DNA of 12,281 nt from Candidatus Doudnabacteria bacterium (GTDB taxonomy: Bacteria > Patescibacteriota > Doudnabacteria > UBA920 > O2-02-FULL-48-8). The notes under the pieces are model-generated. The model did no database searches. It was not told the origin of the DNA and worked only from the letters and a program-made list of their open reading frames with translations. Shown here in pieces: positions 5,757-11,918 of the stretch. Positions within the stretch are counted from its first letter, which is position 1. The number at the start of each line of letters is the position of its first letter. The stretch is taken from positions 1-12,281 of the forward strand of contig JACQJI010000021.1 in assembly GCA_016198045.1 (NCBI GenBank), in the 5' to 3' direction. Position numbers and translations under genes: made by a program.

Positions 5757-8098
5757 CACGGGGCCACTTCCCTAAAGTCCGGCGGTTTGGGAGCTCCGGT
5801 CCGCACCAGGATCGGCCCAAACGGTTTGGTTAGATTCTGAGTGCCATTGGGATCGGTAAAGTTGATAGTGGCTGTGTTGGACAAAGTTTCGTATAGGTCC
5901 GAGGTCGCGGCGTTAAACGTGGCGTCAAACCGAATAAACCAGTCGGGATCGCCCACGGCTTTGCTGCCGGAAACATTCAGGCGGATATTTGGCGCACTGC
6001 CGGAAATGCTGATGTTCTCCTGAGCGGACTGCTCATTGTAATTACCATCATTATCCTTGTCAATCCGAGGGTTTCTGGGATTAATGATGTTGGAACTTAA
6101 GATATCGTCCACGTAATTAATGGTGGCAGCGGTGGTGCCGTCATTTCTGATCTTGATCTGAAAAGTCAGGTTGTCGTTATCTTGAATGATTGTGGACGAG
6201 GTATATTCTTGACCGTTAACAGTCTTGATGGTCTTGCGGGAGTTGCTTAGGTTTGCGCCGCAGATCCGATTCAGCGCATCCTCGATGTTGGAATCGGTTT
6301 CCTGGTACGGATTGTTTTTGTAGACTCTAACTATGTAGTAGTAGCGCGTGTCGGTGGCAGGCGGCGTGTCGGTATAAGTAGTGCGGTTGGGCGAGATGTC
6401 GTCGATTTGGCCGAAGTTGGTGCCGTCGGTTGAACGCAAAATCTTAAAGCCGTTTTCTCCGGAATTGGCATCAGTCCAGTTGAGGGTCAGTCTGGCGCAA
6501 ACGCTGTTGTCAATGACGTCAAGGACTGGCGCGGCCAGCGGGGCCAGCGGCGCCGCGGTGACTGTGAATGCCTTGGTAACTTGCTGGCCGAAATAAGTGT
6601 CGCTGGCTGGCGCATCACACCTCACATGATGATCCTCGTCTCGGATATAGTCATTGCCTGATTCGTGCCGCATCTGCATAGTCAGCGTATAATTGCCCGG
6701 CGTTCCTGGAGCGGTGAGGGTAAAGCGCCAGATTTCATTCTCGCCCACATCCATCCGGTCCGACATCTTCCCGGTATTCGGATTGAGATCCAAGCTGGAG
6801 CGCTGTCTCAATCTATAAACGTCGCCGTGATACCACCAAGTGTTGCCGGTGTTGGTCACGTTGACTTTAAAAGTATAGGTTTGGCCGGCAACCATAGAAC
6901 TTGGCAGGGCTTCGGTAAACACGGCCGTGGCATCGTCCGTGCAGGTAACTTCAGGCTCGTCATCTGGCGGTGGAGGTTCACGAGTCACATTGACCGTGCA
7001 AGTGTCGGATTCTCCGCCGCTGGCCCGCAGGGTGACGGTCTTGGTGCCGGTGCTTGCATATCTGGTGGTGAAATTACGGCCGCTGCCCGAAGCCGGACTG
7101 CCGCCGGGCGCGGACCAGGTATACCCGCTGCCGCCGGAAGCTTGAAGCGAAGCATTGGTGTTGACTTGGACCGACTGGCTGTTGGGCGAGCAGGATGCCC
7201 CGCCGCCGCCATCGCCCGGATCAGGATTGGGATCGCTGTTGCTGGTATAGGTTATGGTAAACGAAATGCTGTTGCCTTCACTCAAGGTGGCGGAAGATGG
7301 GCTGACGCTGACGCTATAGCCGCTGATACTGCCCGCACTGGCTGAATATGTCCCAAACTTAGTCGTATCATAAGTATAAGTGCCGGGACCCCCGCTGCCA
7401 GAAAAATTGGCAGGCCCGCTGACCACCCAACTGCTGGTTTTATTAGTAGACACGCTGATCGAGCCTGTAGGCGTGGTAATAGCATTATATGTTAAGTCAA
7501 AAGTAATCGTATCGCCGGCATTCAAGGTTTGACAACTGTCATTAATGCTTAAACTGTAGCCGGGTATGTTACCGGCAGTAATACAATACTCAGGCGGGCT
7601 AACCGAAACATCATTGTATTGTTTACTTGTCCCGCTGCCACTCATGCTCTCCGGACCATTAATATCCCAATTGGTTGATTTATTGGATTTCACCTTAATG
7701 TTGCCAGTGGAAGCCGGGGCGGTGACAGTGACATCGGTTTTGGCATCACAAGGATCCTCAGCGTCCAATTCGTGAGTTATTCTATAGTCCCCTGCGGATC
7801 TGTAATCATGAGTAAAAACTTCATTGGTATATACTGGAGCACTTAATGGCCCTTTTTCATCAACCTCTCCATCTCCCCAAATAATCCTGATAATAGGTGT
7901 TGTTATATTTGCCTCACCTCCCACCCTTACTGTAACTCTTAATCCAGAAACTTCAGGCCTACCTTGAAACCCACAAGTAGAATATGTAGCTAAGGCATCT
8001 GCATTTTGAGTAACAAAAAATTGCGCACTTAATACGGCGGCAAATAATATAAAAGTAAGCGCGAAATAACTAATAGTTTGTTTTTTTGTTTCCAGCAT
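5756..8098 (-). CDS. Large secreted multidomain Ig-like/FN3 protein, putative pilus-associated adhesin
   Basis: This 780-aa protein has an N-terminal signal or anchor (about 9-35) and then only beta-sandwich-type domains. They are a PKD-like domain (46-126), two tandem copies of a roughly 73-aa module (133-205 and 212-285), an Ig/PKD-like domain (302-372) and a proline-acid linker. An NBR1-type Ig-like domain (about 386-495), a fibronectin III-like domain (about 522-610) and a DUF11-like C-terminal domain (615-762) follow. Ten cysteines fall in pairs within single domains: C42/C117, C172/C189, C303/C367, C386/C494 and C534/C613. No sorting motif or C-terminal membrane helix is seen. The ATG at 8098 starts the signal sequence; the frame stays open to 8425, but that part crosses a terminator. 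Its role as adhesin or pilus tip is inferred from position first in the pilin operon. Confidence 0.8.
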   Translation of the reverse strand: MLETKKQTISYFALTFILFAAVLSAQFFVTQNADALATYSTCGFQGRPEVSGLRVTVRVGGEANITTPIIRIIWGDGEVDEKGPLSAPVYTNEVFTHDYRSAGDYRITHELDAEDPCDAKTDVTVTAPASTGNIKVKSNKSTNWDINGPESMSGSGTSKQYNDVSVSPPEYCITAGNIPGYSLSINDSCQTLNAGDTITFDLTYNAITTPTGSISVSTNKTSSWVVSGPANFSGSGGPGTYTYDTTKFGTYSASAGSISGYSVSVSPSSATLSEGNSISFTITYTSNSDPNPDPGDGGGGASCSPNSQSVQVNTNASLQASGGSGYTWSAPGGSPASGSGRNFTTRYASTGTKTVTLRASGGESDTCTVNVTREPPPPDDEPEVTCTDDATAVFTEALPSSMVAGQTYTFKVNVTNTGNTWWYHGDVYRLRQRSSLDLNPNTGKMSDRMDVGENEIWRFTLTAPGTPGNYTLTMQMRHESGNDYIRDEDHHVRCDAPASDTYFGQQVTKAFTVTAAPLAPLAAPVLDVIDNSVCARLTLNWTDANSGENGFKILRSTDGTNFGQIDDISPNRTTYTDTPPATDTRYYYIVRVYKNNPYQETDSNIEDALNRICGANLSNSRKTIKTVNGQEYTSSTIIQDNDNLTFQIKIRNDGTTAATINYVDDILSSNIINPRNPRIDKDNDGNYNEQSAQENISISGSAPNIRLNVSGSKAVGDPDWFIRFDATFNAATSDLYETLSNTATINFTDPNGTQNLTKPFGPILVRTGAPKPPDFREVAP

Positions 8099-8112
8099 TC
8101 CAACGAATTTAA

Positions 8113-8140
8113 TTAGTTTAGTTAAACTAACTATATCATA
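8113..8140 (-). promoter_or_regulatory. Possible promoter and operator of the pilus operon
   Basis: On the minus strand a TATGAT (8140-8135) lies about 37 bp before the ATG at 8098. It is followed by an inverted repeat with perfect 8-bp arms, TTAGTTTA (8113-8120) and TAAACTAA (8123-8130), that would span the start of transcription. No recognisable -35 box exists; its place is taken by the stem and U-tract of the neighbouring lipoprotein terminator. The assignment is weak. Confidence 0.35.
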
Positions 8141-8144
8141 AATA

Positions 8145-8188
8145 GCAAAAAAGAAAAAGGGCTCGGGTCGAACAGGGTCGACCCGAGC
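8145..8188 (-). terminator. Rho-independent terminator of the lipoprotein gene
   Basis: A perfect 11-bp stem, GCTCGGGTCGA (8161-8171) with TCGACCCGAGC (8178-8188), and a 6-nt loop are followed on the minus strand by CCTTTTTCTTTTTT. This is a strong intrinsic terminator 20 bp beyond the lipoprotein stop. It insulates the pilus operon downstream from lipoprotein transcription. Confidence 0.88.
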
Positions 8189-8208
8189 TGCGCGTGTTCC
8201 ACCTCCTA

Positions 8209-8664
8209 CTACTGGCTCTGGAATTGGATCCGATTTTCCTTGGCCAGTCGGGTCAGCTCGCTGTCGTTTTCCTGGACGAGCGAGCAGACAACGAAATCGG
8301 TCTGCTCTATTCCAGGGTCGGGTGAGAAGACTTGGGTCATGATGCTGCCCGAAGCGGCCTGGAGGGTTCGCCCTCCACGAGTCCCCCTCAAAAGGGTTTG
8401 GCCATCCACGGACAGACCACACCATACTTCGACCCTGTTCTGGAAGTCAAGCGGGGCGACAAAATACGAGACGCCCACGCTGATGCTCGCTCCGTACGGG
8501 AACGTCCCCGTCGGAGCCGTGATCGAGTTGATCACGGTCAGGGTCGGCGGGGGCGGGGGTGGAGGACCGCCACCGTTGCCGGGGGCGGTTGGACCGCCAC
8601 CGCAGGCGCCGACCGCAAAGGCCAGCGCCAACAGCACCGCGACGAACGAAGCGTTGCGCTGCAT
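8209..8664 (-). CDS. Small GC-rich lipoprotein with proline-rich linker, function unknown
   Basis: This 151-aa protein has a lipoprotein signal peptide: MQRN, a hydrophobic core, and the lipobox VGAC with Cys21 as the lipidated residue. Then come a Gly/Pro-rich linker including a run of seven prolines (about 34-40) and a beta-rich domain of about 110 residues with two cysteines (in EVWCGLSV and FVVCSLV). I do not recognise the domain. A strong Shine-Dalgarno site, GGAGGG (8674-8669), lies 4 nt before the ATG, in contrast to the weak sites elsewhere here. Third codon positions are strongly G/C-rich, unlike both neighbours. With its own terminator and apparent promoter it reads as a self-contained transferred cassette. 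It runs in the same direction as the pilus operon but is transcriptionally separate. Confidence 0.75.
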   Translation of the reverse strand: MQRNASFVAVLLALAFAVGACGGGPTAPGNGGGPPPPPPPTLTVINSITAPTGTFPYGASISVGVSYFVAPLDFQNRVEVWCGLSVDGQTLLRGTRGGRTLQAASGSIMTQVFSPDPGIEQTDFVVCSLVQENDSELTRLAKENRIQFQSQ

Positions 8665-8718
8665 GGTTCCCTCCGTTTTGATTGGCGTGGCCTAGTATAT
8701 ACTAAGCCTGTTTCCGAC

Positions 8719-8737
8719 GCTCCCCGGCATGGGGAGC
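8719..8737 (-). other. 7-bp hairpin in the lipoprotein leader
   Basis: GCTCCCC (8719-8725) and GGGGAGC (8731-8737) pair perfectly around a 5-nt loop. The hairpin lies between the candidate promoter and the lipoprotein start. A perfect palindrome TAGTATATACTA (8693-8704) also lies in this leader and could be an operator. Confidence 0.4.
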
Positions 8738-8755
8738 AAAACTGTCTCTACTAGA

Positions 8756-8784
8756 AGTATAACATTCTATACCAAAGCTTTGAA
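8756..8784 (-). promoter_or_regulatory. Candidate lipoprotein promoter
   Basis: On the minus strand TTCAAA (8784-8779) and TATACT (8761-8756) are 17 bp apart, a fair sigma-70-type match. This gives a leader of about 90 nt. A second TATACT lies within the palindrome at 8693-8704 but has no good -35 partner. Confidence 0.4.
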
Positions 8785-8808
8785 TTTGTCAAGAGTAACA
8801 AGTTGACA

Positions 8809-8994
8809 ATGTATCATTTCTCATATACAGCCGAATTAAGATATACTTTATTAGGCATTACTGGTCTAGATCAAATTTTGTTTATTGTATTTACAATCAG
8901 GAATAATATTATTAGAATCATTTCTGCCCGCAAGGCAGATAAAAAAGAAAGGCAAATATATGAAGAAGAAGCTAAAAAAAATCCCCAAATTTAA
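8809..8994 (+). pseudogene. BrnT-family toxin, 5'-truncated remnant
   Basis: This 61-residue frame matches the C-terminal half of BrnT toxins (DUF497-type RelE-fold ribonucleases). It has an ELRYTLLGIT strand, an ILFIVFTIR strand, the hallmark RIISARKADKKER and a final YEEE helix. Full BrnT proteins are about 90 residues. The N-terminal part with the FEWDxxKxxxNxxKHG-type motif is absent, and I find nothing like it in the preceding DNA, which changes character near the GC-rich lipoprotein cassette. It is therefore probably inactive. It overlaps the antitoxin gene by 35 bp, the usual brnT-brnA arrangement. A TTGACA at 8803-8808 might be part of a promoter, but no well-spaced -10 box follows. 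Confidence 0.7.
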
Positions 8995-9226
8995 AAACGA
9001 AGATGAAGACCGGGAGTTTTGGGATACCCATAGTTCGGTGGATTATATAGATTGGAGTAAGGCTCAACACATTGTTTTTCCAAACTTGAAACCAACTTCA
9101 CGTTCAATTTCAATCCGACTGCCTGAATATATTATTAGTATGGTCAAGGTTGAGGCCAACAAACTGGATATTCCCTATCAGGCCTTAATGAAGCAGTACA
9201 TCGCCAAAGGGGTGCTGAAAAAATAG
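8960..9226 (+). CDS. BrnA/CopG-type antitoxin
   Basis: This 88-aa protein belongs to the CopG-antitoxin family that partners BrnT toxins. Recognisable blocks are KIPKFKNEDEDREFWDTH near the N-terminus, DYIDWSKAQHIVFPNLKP in the middle, and a C-terminal ribbon-helix-helix (SRSISIRLPEYIISMVKVEA) that would bind operator DNA and repress its own operon. The ATG at 8960 has a GAAAGG Shine-Dalgarno site at good spacing. The frame opens earlier, but that part lies wholly inside the toxin remnant. With the toxin gene broken, it is probably an orphan antitoxin. It could still act as a repressor or neutralise a related toxin elsewhere. Confidence 0.85.
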   Translation: MKKKLKKIPKFKNEDEDREFWDTHSSVDYIDWSKAQHIVFPNLKPTSRSISIRLPEYIISMVKVEANKLDIPYQALMKQYIAKGVLKK

Positions 9227-9243
9227 GCTTCTAAATACCCGTC

Positions 9244-9280
9244 TTGACAATATAACAAATCCTGCTATACTTTGTTATAT
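9244..9280 (+). promoter_or_regulatory. Promoter inside a 10-bp palindromic operator, toxin-antitoxin operon
   Basis: TTGACA (9244-9249) and TATACT (9266-9271) are 16 bp apart. The spacer and start region hold a perfect inverted repeat, ATATAACAAA (9250-9259) and TTTGTTATAT (9271-9280), with an 11-bp centre containing most of the -10 box. A ribbon-helix-helix antitoxin binding there would block RNA polymerase, the usual autorepression logic of such operons. Transcription should start near 9277-9279, directly at the antitoxin ATG. Confidence 0.75.
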
Positions 9281-9571
9281 ATGAAAAACATCAATATAAA
9301 CTTAACCGCTGATCAGGCTAAAATGGTGGACCAAAGCGCTACAAATTACGGATTTGCCAACCGCAGCGAATTTTTTCGCGCCATTTTGCGCTATATTTTC
9401 CTGCACTCCCCCCAGATTTTAGCAAAGCTTGATGCGGCAACTTTTGAACAGCCTCCGATCCGCGATTCTTCGTATATAGTTTCGGAGCTTGCAAAATCCG
9501 GCAAGCACAGCAAGGCATTCGTCGCCAGCGTTGCCAGAGGGTTAAAAAAATCGGACTACTTTAATCAATAA
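9281..9571 (+). CDS. Ribbon-helix-helix antitoxin (CopG/ParD-like)
   Basis: This 96-aa protein has an N-terminal ribbon-helix-helix: strand MKNININLT, helix of about residues 9-22, and helix NRSEFFRAILRYI (27-39). The C-terminal part (about 45-96) probably wraps and neutralises the toxin. It is the first gene of a two-gene operon, with the toxin starting 4 bp after its stop. The ATG at 9281 is preferred to upstream TTG codons because it lies immediately after the predicted transcription start. The mRNA would then be leaderless, and indeed no Shine-Dalgarno site is seen. It should autorepress through the palindrome upstream. Confidence 0.8.
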   Translation: MKNININLTADQAKMVDQSATNYGFANRSEFFRAILRYIFLHSPQILAKLDAATFEQPPIRDSSYIVSELAKSGKHSKAFVASVARGLKKSDYFNQ

Positions 9572-9575
9572 ATCA

Positions 9576-9824
9576 ATGCGCATAAAACCCCTGCGCGGCG
9601 ATCTTATTAAATATCTGGCCCGAAGAAACCTTACTAAACGCTGGGAAAAACAAAAATATTTATTTGAGCAAAATCCCAAACACCCAAGCCTGGAAACAGA
9701 ACTTTTAGAGCCCAAACATTTAAAACTTTACAGTTTTAGAATAACCCAGAAATATCGGGCGATTTTTGTTTATCCGGGTAATGACCAAGTCGAAATAATC
9801 GACATCAACAACCATTACAAATAA
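9576..9824 (+). CDS. RelE/ParE-superfamily toxin
   Basis: This 82-aa protein fits the RelE/ParE fold. It has helical residues 7-33, a NPKHPSLETELL segment (33-44), the conserved core YSFRITQKYRAIF (52-64) and a final strand and histidine, VEIIDINNHY (72-81). Arg54, Tyr60 and Arg61 are in positions typical of the basic surface, and His80 resembles the C-terminal His of YafQ-like members. Whether it cleaves mRNA on the ribosome (RelE/YafQ-like) or poisons gyrase (ParE-like) cannot be settled from sequence; the SFRI/HY pattern leans to the ribonuclease side. It is probably translated from the same mRNA as the antitoxin. It appears full length and intact, unlike the neighbouring BrnT remnant. Confidence 0.8.
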   Translation: MRIKPLRGDLIKYLARRNLTKRWEKQKYLFEQNPKHPSLETELLEPKHLKLYSFRITQKYRAIFVYPGNDQVEIIDINNHYK

Positions 9825-9846
9825 ATCCATTTTACTAAAAATATCT

Positions 9847-10530
9847 TTACGGAAATTCATAGGAATCATACTTAATGACATATTCTTTGAACTCAAGGGT
9901 GTCTAGGTTAAGCTTCCCGGCCATGATGAGGTATGGGCCAAACTCGGTTGGAGCTGAATGTGGGATCGGAATAAAGGCATAGATATTAGGAAATCTTGCT
10001 CGTCTATCTCTCCAAATAACCACTAGCTCATTGTCTTGTTTATATATATTTAAAATATCTGTTCCACCAATTAGGAACGTTGCCGAAACAATCTTTTTTG
10101 TTTCTTCAATACCATTCGTAGATATTTTACTTATAACTATGTCTTGATTTGCATTTGCTAAACAATATAATCCAGTTTCGTATATTACAGCGTATTGGCA
10201 AAGTAACTCTGAAGAACGAGCTATAATTGTCCATGTTTTACCTCCATCTTTAGATATTTTCACCACATCTTCTTCTTCAATTATTAAAGCATTGTTTCGA
10301 TAGTATTGTTTTTCTTCAGTTGTTATTATTAATAAATTATTATTCCAAGAAACTGGAAAAGTATGTTTATTTGTCCTAATAATATCAGTACTAAAATTAC
10401 CATTTTTTTCTAAGCCAAGCACCTCCTCTTTAACCGTGTTATTAACTTTAAACCTATATGTAAGTTTAGGGGTAATATAAAATGCAACTAAAAACGTGAT
10501 GAGCAACAAAAATAACAATTTTTTATTCAT
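9847..10530 (-). CDS. Membrane-anchored Asp-box protein, candidate immunity partner
   Basis: This 227-aa protein has an N-terminal signal or anchor helix (residues 5-19 after MNKK) and an extracytoplasmic beta-rich domain. It contains one clear Asp-box, SKDGGKTW (93-100), the turn motif of sialidase-type and BNR beta-propellers, and a VIWRDRRARFPNIYAF stretch (171-186) also reminiscent of such blades. At this length it holds at most part of a propeller, and no catalytic set is evident. It starts 8 bp after the stop of the RHS-hydrolase gene in the same direction. In RHS loci that slot normally holds the immunity gene, and an outer-face location would suit protection against a lipase-like toxin. 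This role is inferred. It is more AT-rich than the RHS gene, suggesting separate origin. Confidence 0.7.
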   Translation of the reverse strand: MNKKLLFLLLITFLVAFYITPKLTYRFKVNNTVKEEVLGLEKNGNFSTDIIRTNKHTFPVSWNNNLLIITTEEKQYYRNNALIIEEEDVVKISKDGGKTWTIIARSSELLCQYAVIYETGLYCLANANQDIVISKISTNGIEETKKIVSATFLIGGTDILNIYKQDNELVVIWRDRRARFPNIYAFIPIPHSAPTEFGPYLIMAGKLNLDTLEFKEYVIKYDSYEFP

Positions 10531-10538
10531 AGTATTTA

Positions 10539-11834
10539 TTACTTAAGATGTCTTTCAACAAGCTCTTTCCAAATATCAAGCTTTGCCCAAATATCATGAT
10601 GGGATTGGAAGGGGTGTAGTCGTTTAGTATATCTTGAGGCGTCAAGATTAATCGCTCCATCGAGTTCCCTATCCGCCGCACCAAACTCTCCCCACCCCAC
10701 TACCTCACCAACTCCTGCACAAACGCCACAGATACCTAGCCCAACTAATGTCGTTGTCTTGACCTGGCTACCTGCCCATCTCTGGACAATATCATCATTA
10801 GAATAAACATTGACTAATTTGCCAATGTTATCAAAGTTTGGCTGATAAGCGCCAATGGGAGTAGCCATACTGACTAAATTGTCAATCTTGCGGTTAACCA
10901 TGTTACTTAACATAAACCCAATGCTGCCGCCATGGCTGAAGCCAACGATATTCAGCTGCTCCCCTTCTGCGAAAGAATAGGAATTGATGTAGTTGGCTAA
11001 ATTATTAGCTGCTTTTACTCTCGCCCGATGATTATCTGCTCCTGACCAGACTTTCGGGTCATCTGCCACAAACGTCTGTCTAGTTTCGTTAAAGGTTTGA
11101 CTGACCGCAGAAACGAAGTTCTTGGCTTCATCAGAAGAGCTCCAATCGTCCCTTCCCCTGAATATTCCTTTATGCCAAGTGCCGGGAATGATCATGGTTA
11201 GCAACCCGCTCGGATCGCTTCCTGCTATAGGGTTGTTTGAAGCGTAGCTGTAAGAGTTTAACTGTTGGGGGAAAACTAGGAGTTCGGCTGGAATAGTCCA
11301 AAACATCGGATCCTGGGAGATAAACCTGCCTATAGTTGCATTGTAATACCTGGCATTGAGGTAGTTCAAGCCGGTGTCCTTGTCATATTCCTGATTGATG
11401 TACTTCCTCTGCTCATCAAAGGAGTTGGTTTTTTGGTCTAATCTGATATTCCCGAACGGGAAGTAATCCAGGAGTTCTTCCAGAGCGCCCGCGGAATTGG
11501 TGACTGCGTTGCTGCCGGTTAAATGATCGGCATGGACAAAGTAGGTTTGTGCGGCAGGGCCAGTCCCTTTAACCGCGGCCACGGTCATGTCACCCGCAAA
11601 GACATGTTTAATCGGAGTGGCGCCGTCGGTGTTGTAGTTCTTGGTGGGATACACGGTTGTCGTAGCAGGGCTTGTGTATTTTACTCTCTGGCCGGTATGA
11701 TCATAGATTTGATACCAAAGATGAATATCTACGTATTCTGGATAGATTGCGGCTATCCAAAATCCTTGGAGGGTTAATTGGGAAAGGGCGGGATAATCAA
11801 TCTGGTTGGAATCGACTGATCTTCCAATGACCAT
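10539..11834 (-). CDS. RHS core fragment with C-terminal serine-hydrolase toxin domain
   Basis: This 431-residue frame begins mid-way in an RHS protein. Degenerate RHS repeat sequence (about 10-95) leads into the RHS-associated core: YFVHADHLTGS (98-108), DYFPFG, DTGLNYLNARYYNATIGRF (153-171), SQDP and NSYSYASNNPI, closing at DPSG (207-210). Beyond this junction the variable tip, 211-431, has an alpha/beta-hydrolase look: GFSHG nucleophile elbow with Ser300, an acid in SNDD (Asp347/348) and SHHD (His412/413) as candidate triad. Known RHS tips are delivered toxins, so this may be a phospholipase or lipase effector. A stop codon directly precedes the ATG at 11834, no signal peptide is seen and most of a usual RHS protein is missing. 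It may be a displaced tip cassette that recombines with a full RHS gene outside the window. Confidence 0.8.
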   Translation of the reverse strand: MVIGRSVDSNQIDYPALSQLTLQGFWIAAIYPEYVDIHLWYQIYDHTGQRVKYTSPATTTVYPTKNYNTDGATPIKHVFAGDMTVAAVKGTGPAAQTYFVHADHLTGSNAVTNSAGALEELLDYFPFGNIRLDQKTNSFDEQRKYINQEYDKDTGLNYLNARYYNATIGRFISQDPMFWTIPAELLVFPQQLNSYSYASNNPIAGSDPSGLLTMIIPGTWHKGIFRGRDDWSSSDEAKNFVSAVSQTFNETRQTFVADDPKVWSGADNHRARVKAANNLANYINSYSFAEGEQLNIVGFSHGGSIGFMLSNMVNRKIDNLVSMATPIGAYQPNFDNIGKLVNVYSNDDIVQRWAGSQVKTTTLVGLGICGVCAGVGEVVGWGEFGAADRELDGAINLDASRYTKRLHPFQSHHDIWAKLDIWKELVERHLK

Positions 11835-11918
11835 TTATCAGGTTTCTTTTCTGGATCAAACCAATTTGCACCTTTTTCGATCCGAGACCCAGATAAATGG
11901 TCAATACTGTCAATTTTA
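11774..11918 (-). pseudogene. Short coding-like remnant in a second frame
   Basis: Between the partial gene at the window edge and the RHS fragment, one minus-strand frame reads like protein (GSKIDSIDHLSG, then KGANWFDPEKKPDKW) and ends at a TAA at 11776-11774. It has no start codon after the preceding stop in that frame. It would join the upstream partial gene by a +1 shift near the A6 run at about 11945-11950. It may be the tail of a frameshifted gene or debris from an earlier toxin or immunity module. Confidence 0.3.
11828..11903. repeat. 12-bp inverted repeat at the RHS fragment boundary
   Basis: TGACCATTTATC (11828-11839) and GATAAATGGTCA (11892-11903) are perfectly complementary, separated by 52 bp. 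The left arm contains the first codon of the RHS-hydrolase frame and the stop before it. The position, exactly where RHS sequence begins, suggests a recombination footprint. Confidence 0.5.

Noticed and set aside
6665..7345. 226-codon plus-strand reading frame inside the large surface protein gene
   Set aside because: It is antisense to a well-supported gene and its length follows from the GC-rich, Gly/Ser-rich composition. It has no recognisable domain or ribosome site.
8099..8425. N-terminal extension of the large surface protein to 8425
   Set aside because: The frame is open, but it would cross the strong terminator at 8145-8188 and overlap the lipoprotein gene, and it is low-complexity in composition. 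The ATG at 8098 begins a proper signal sequence.
8240..8754. Plus-strand reading frames opposite the lipoprotein
   Set aside because: They are long only because of high GC. The minus-strand frame has a signal peptide, lipobox, Shine-Dalgarno site and terminator.
8925..8939. CTGCC-CGCAA-GGCAG hairpin in the BrnT remnant
   Set aside because: It encodes the family's conserved ISARKA segment, so the pairing is most simply a by-product of that protein sequence and not an inserted repeat.
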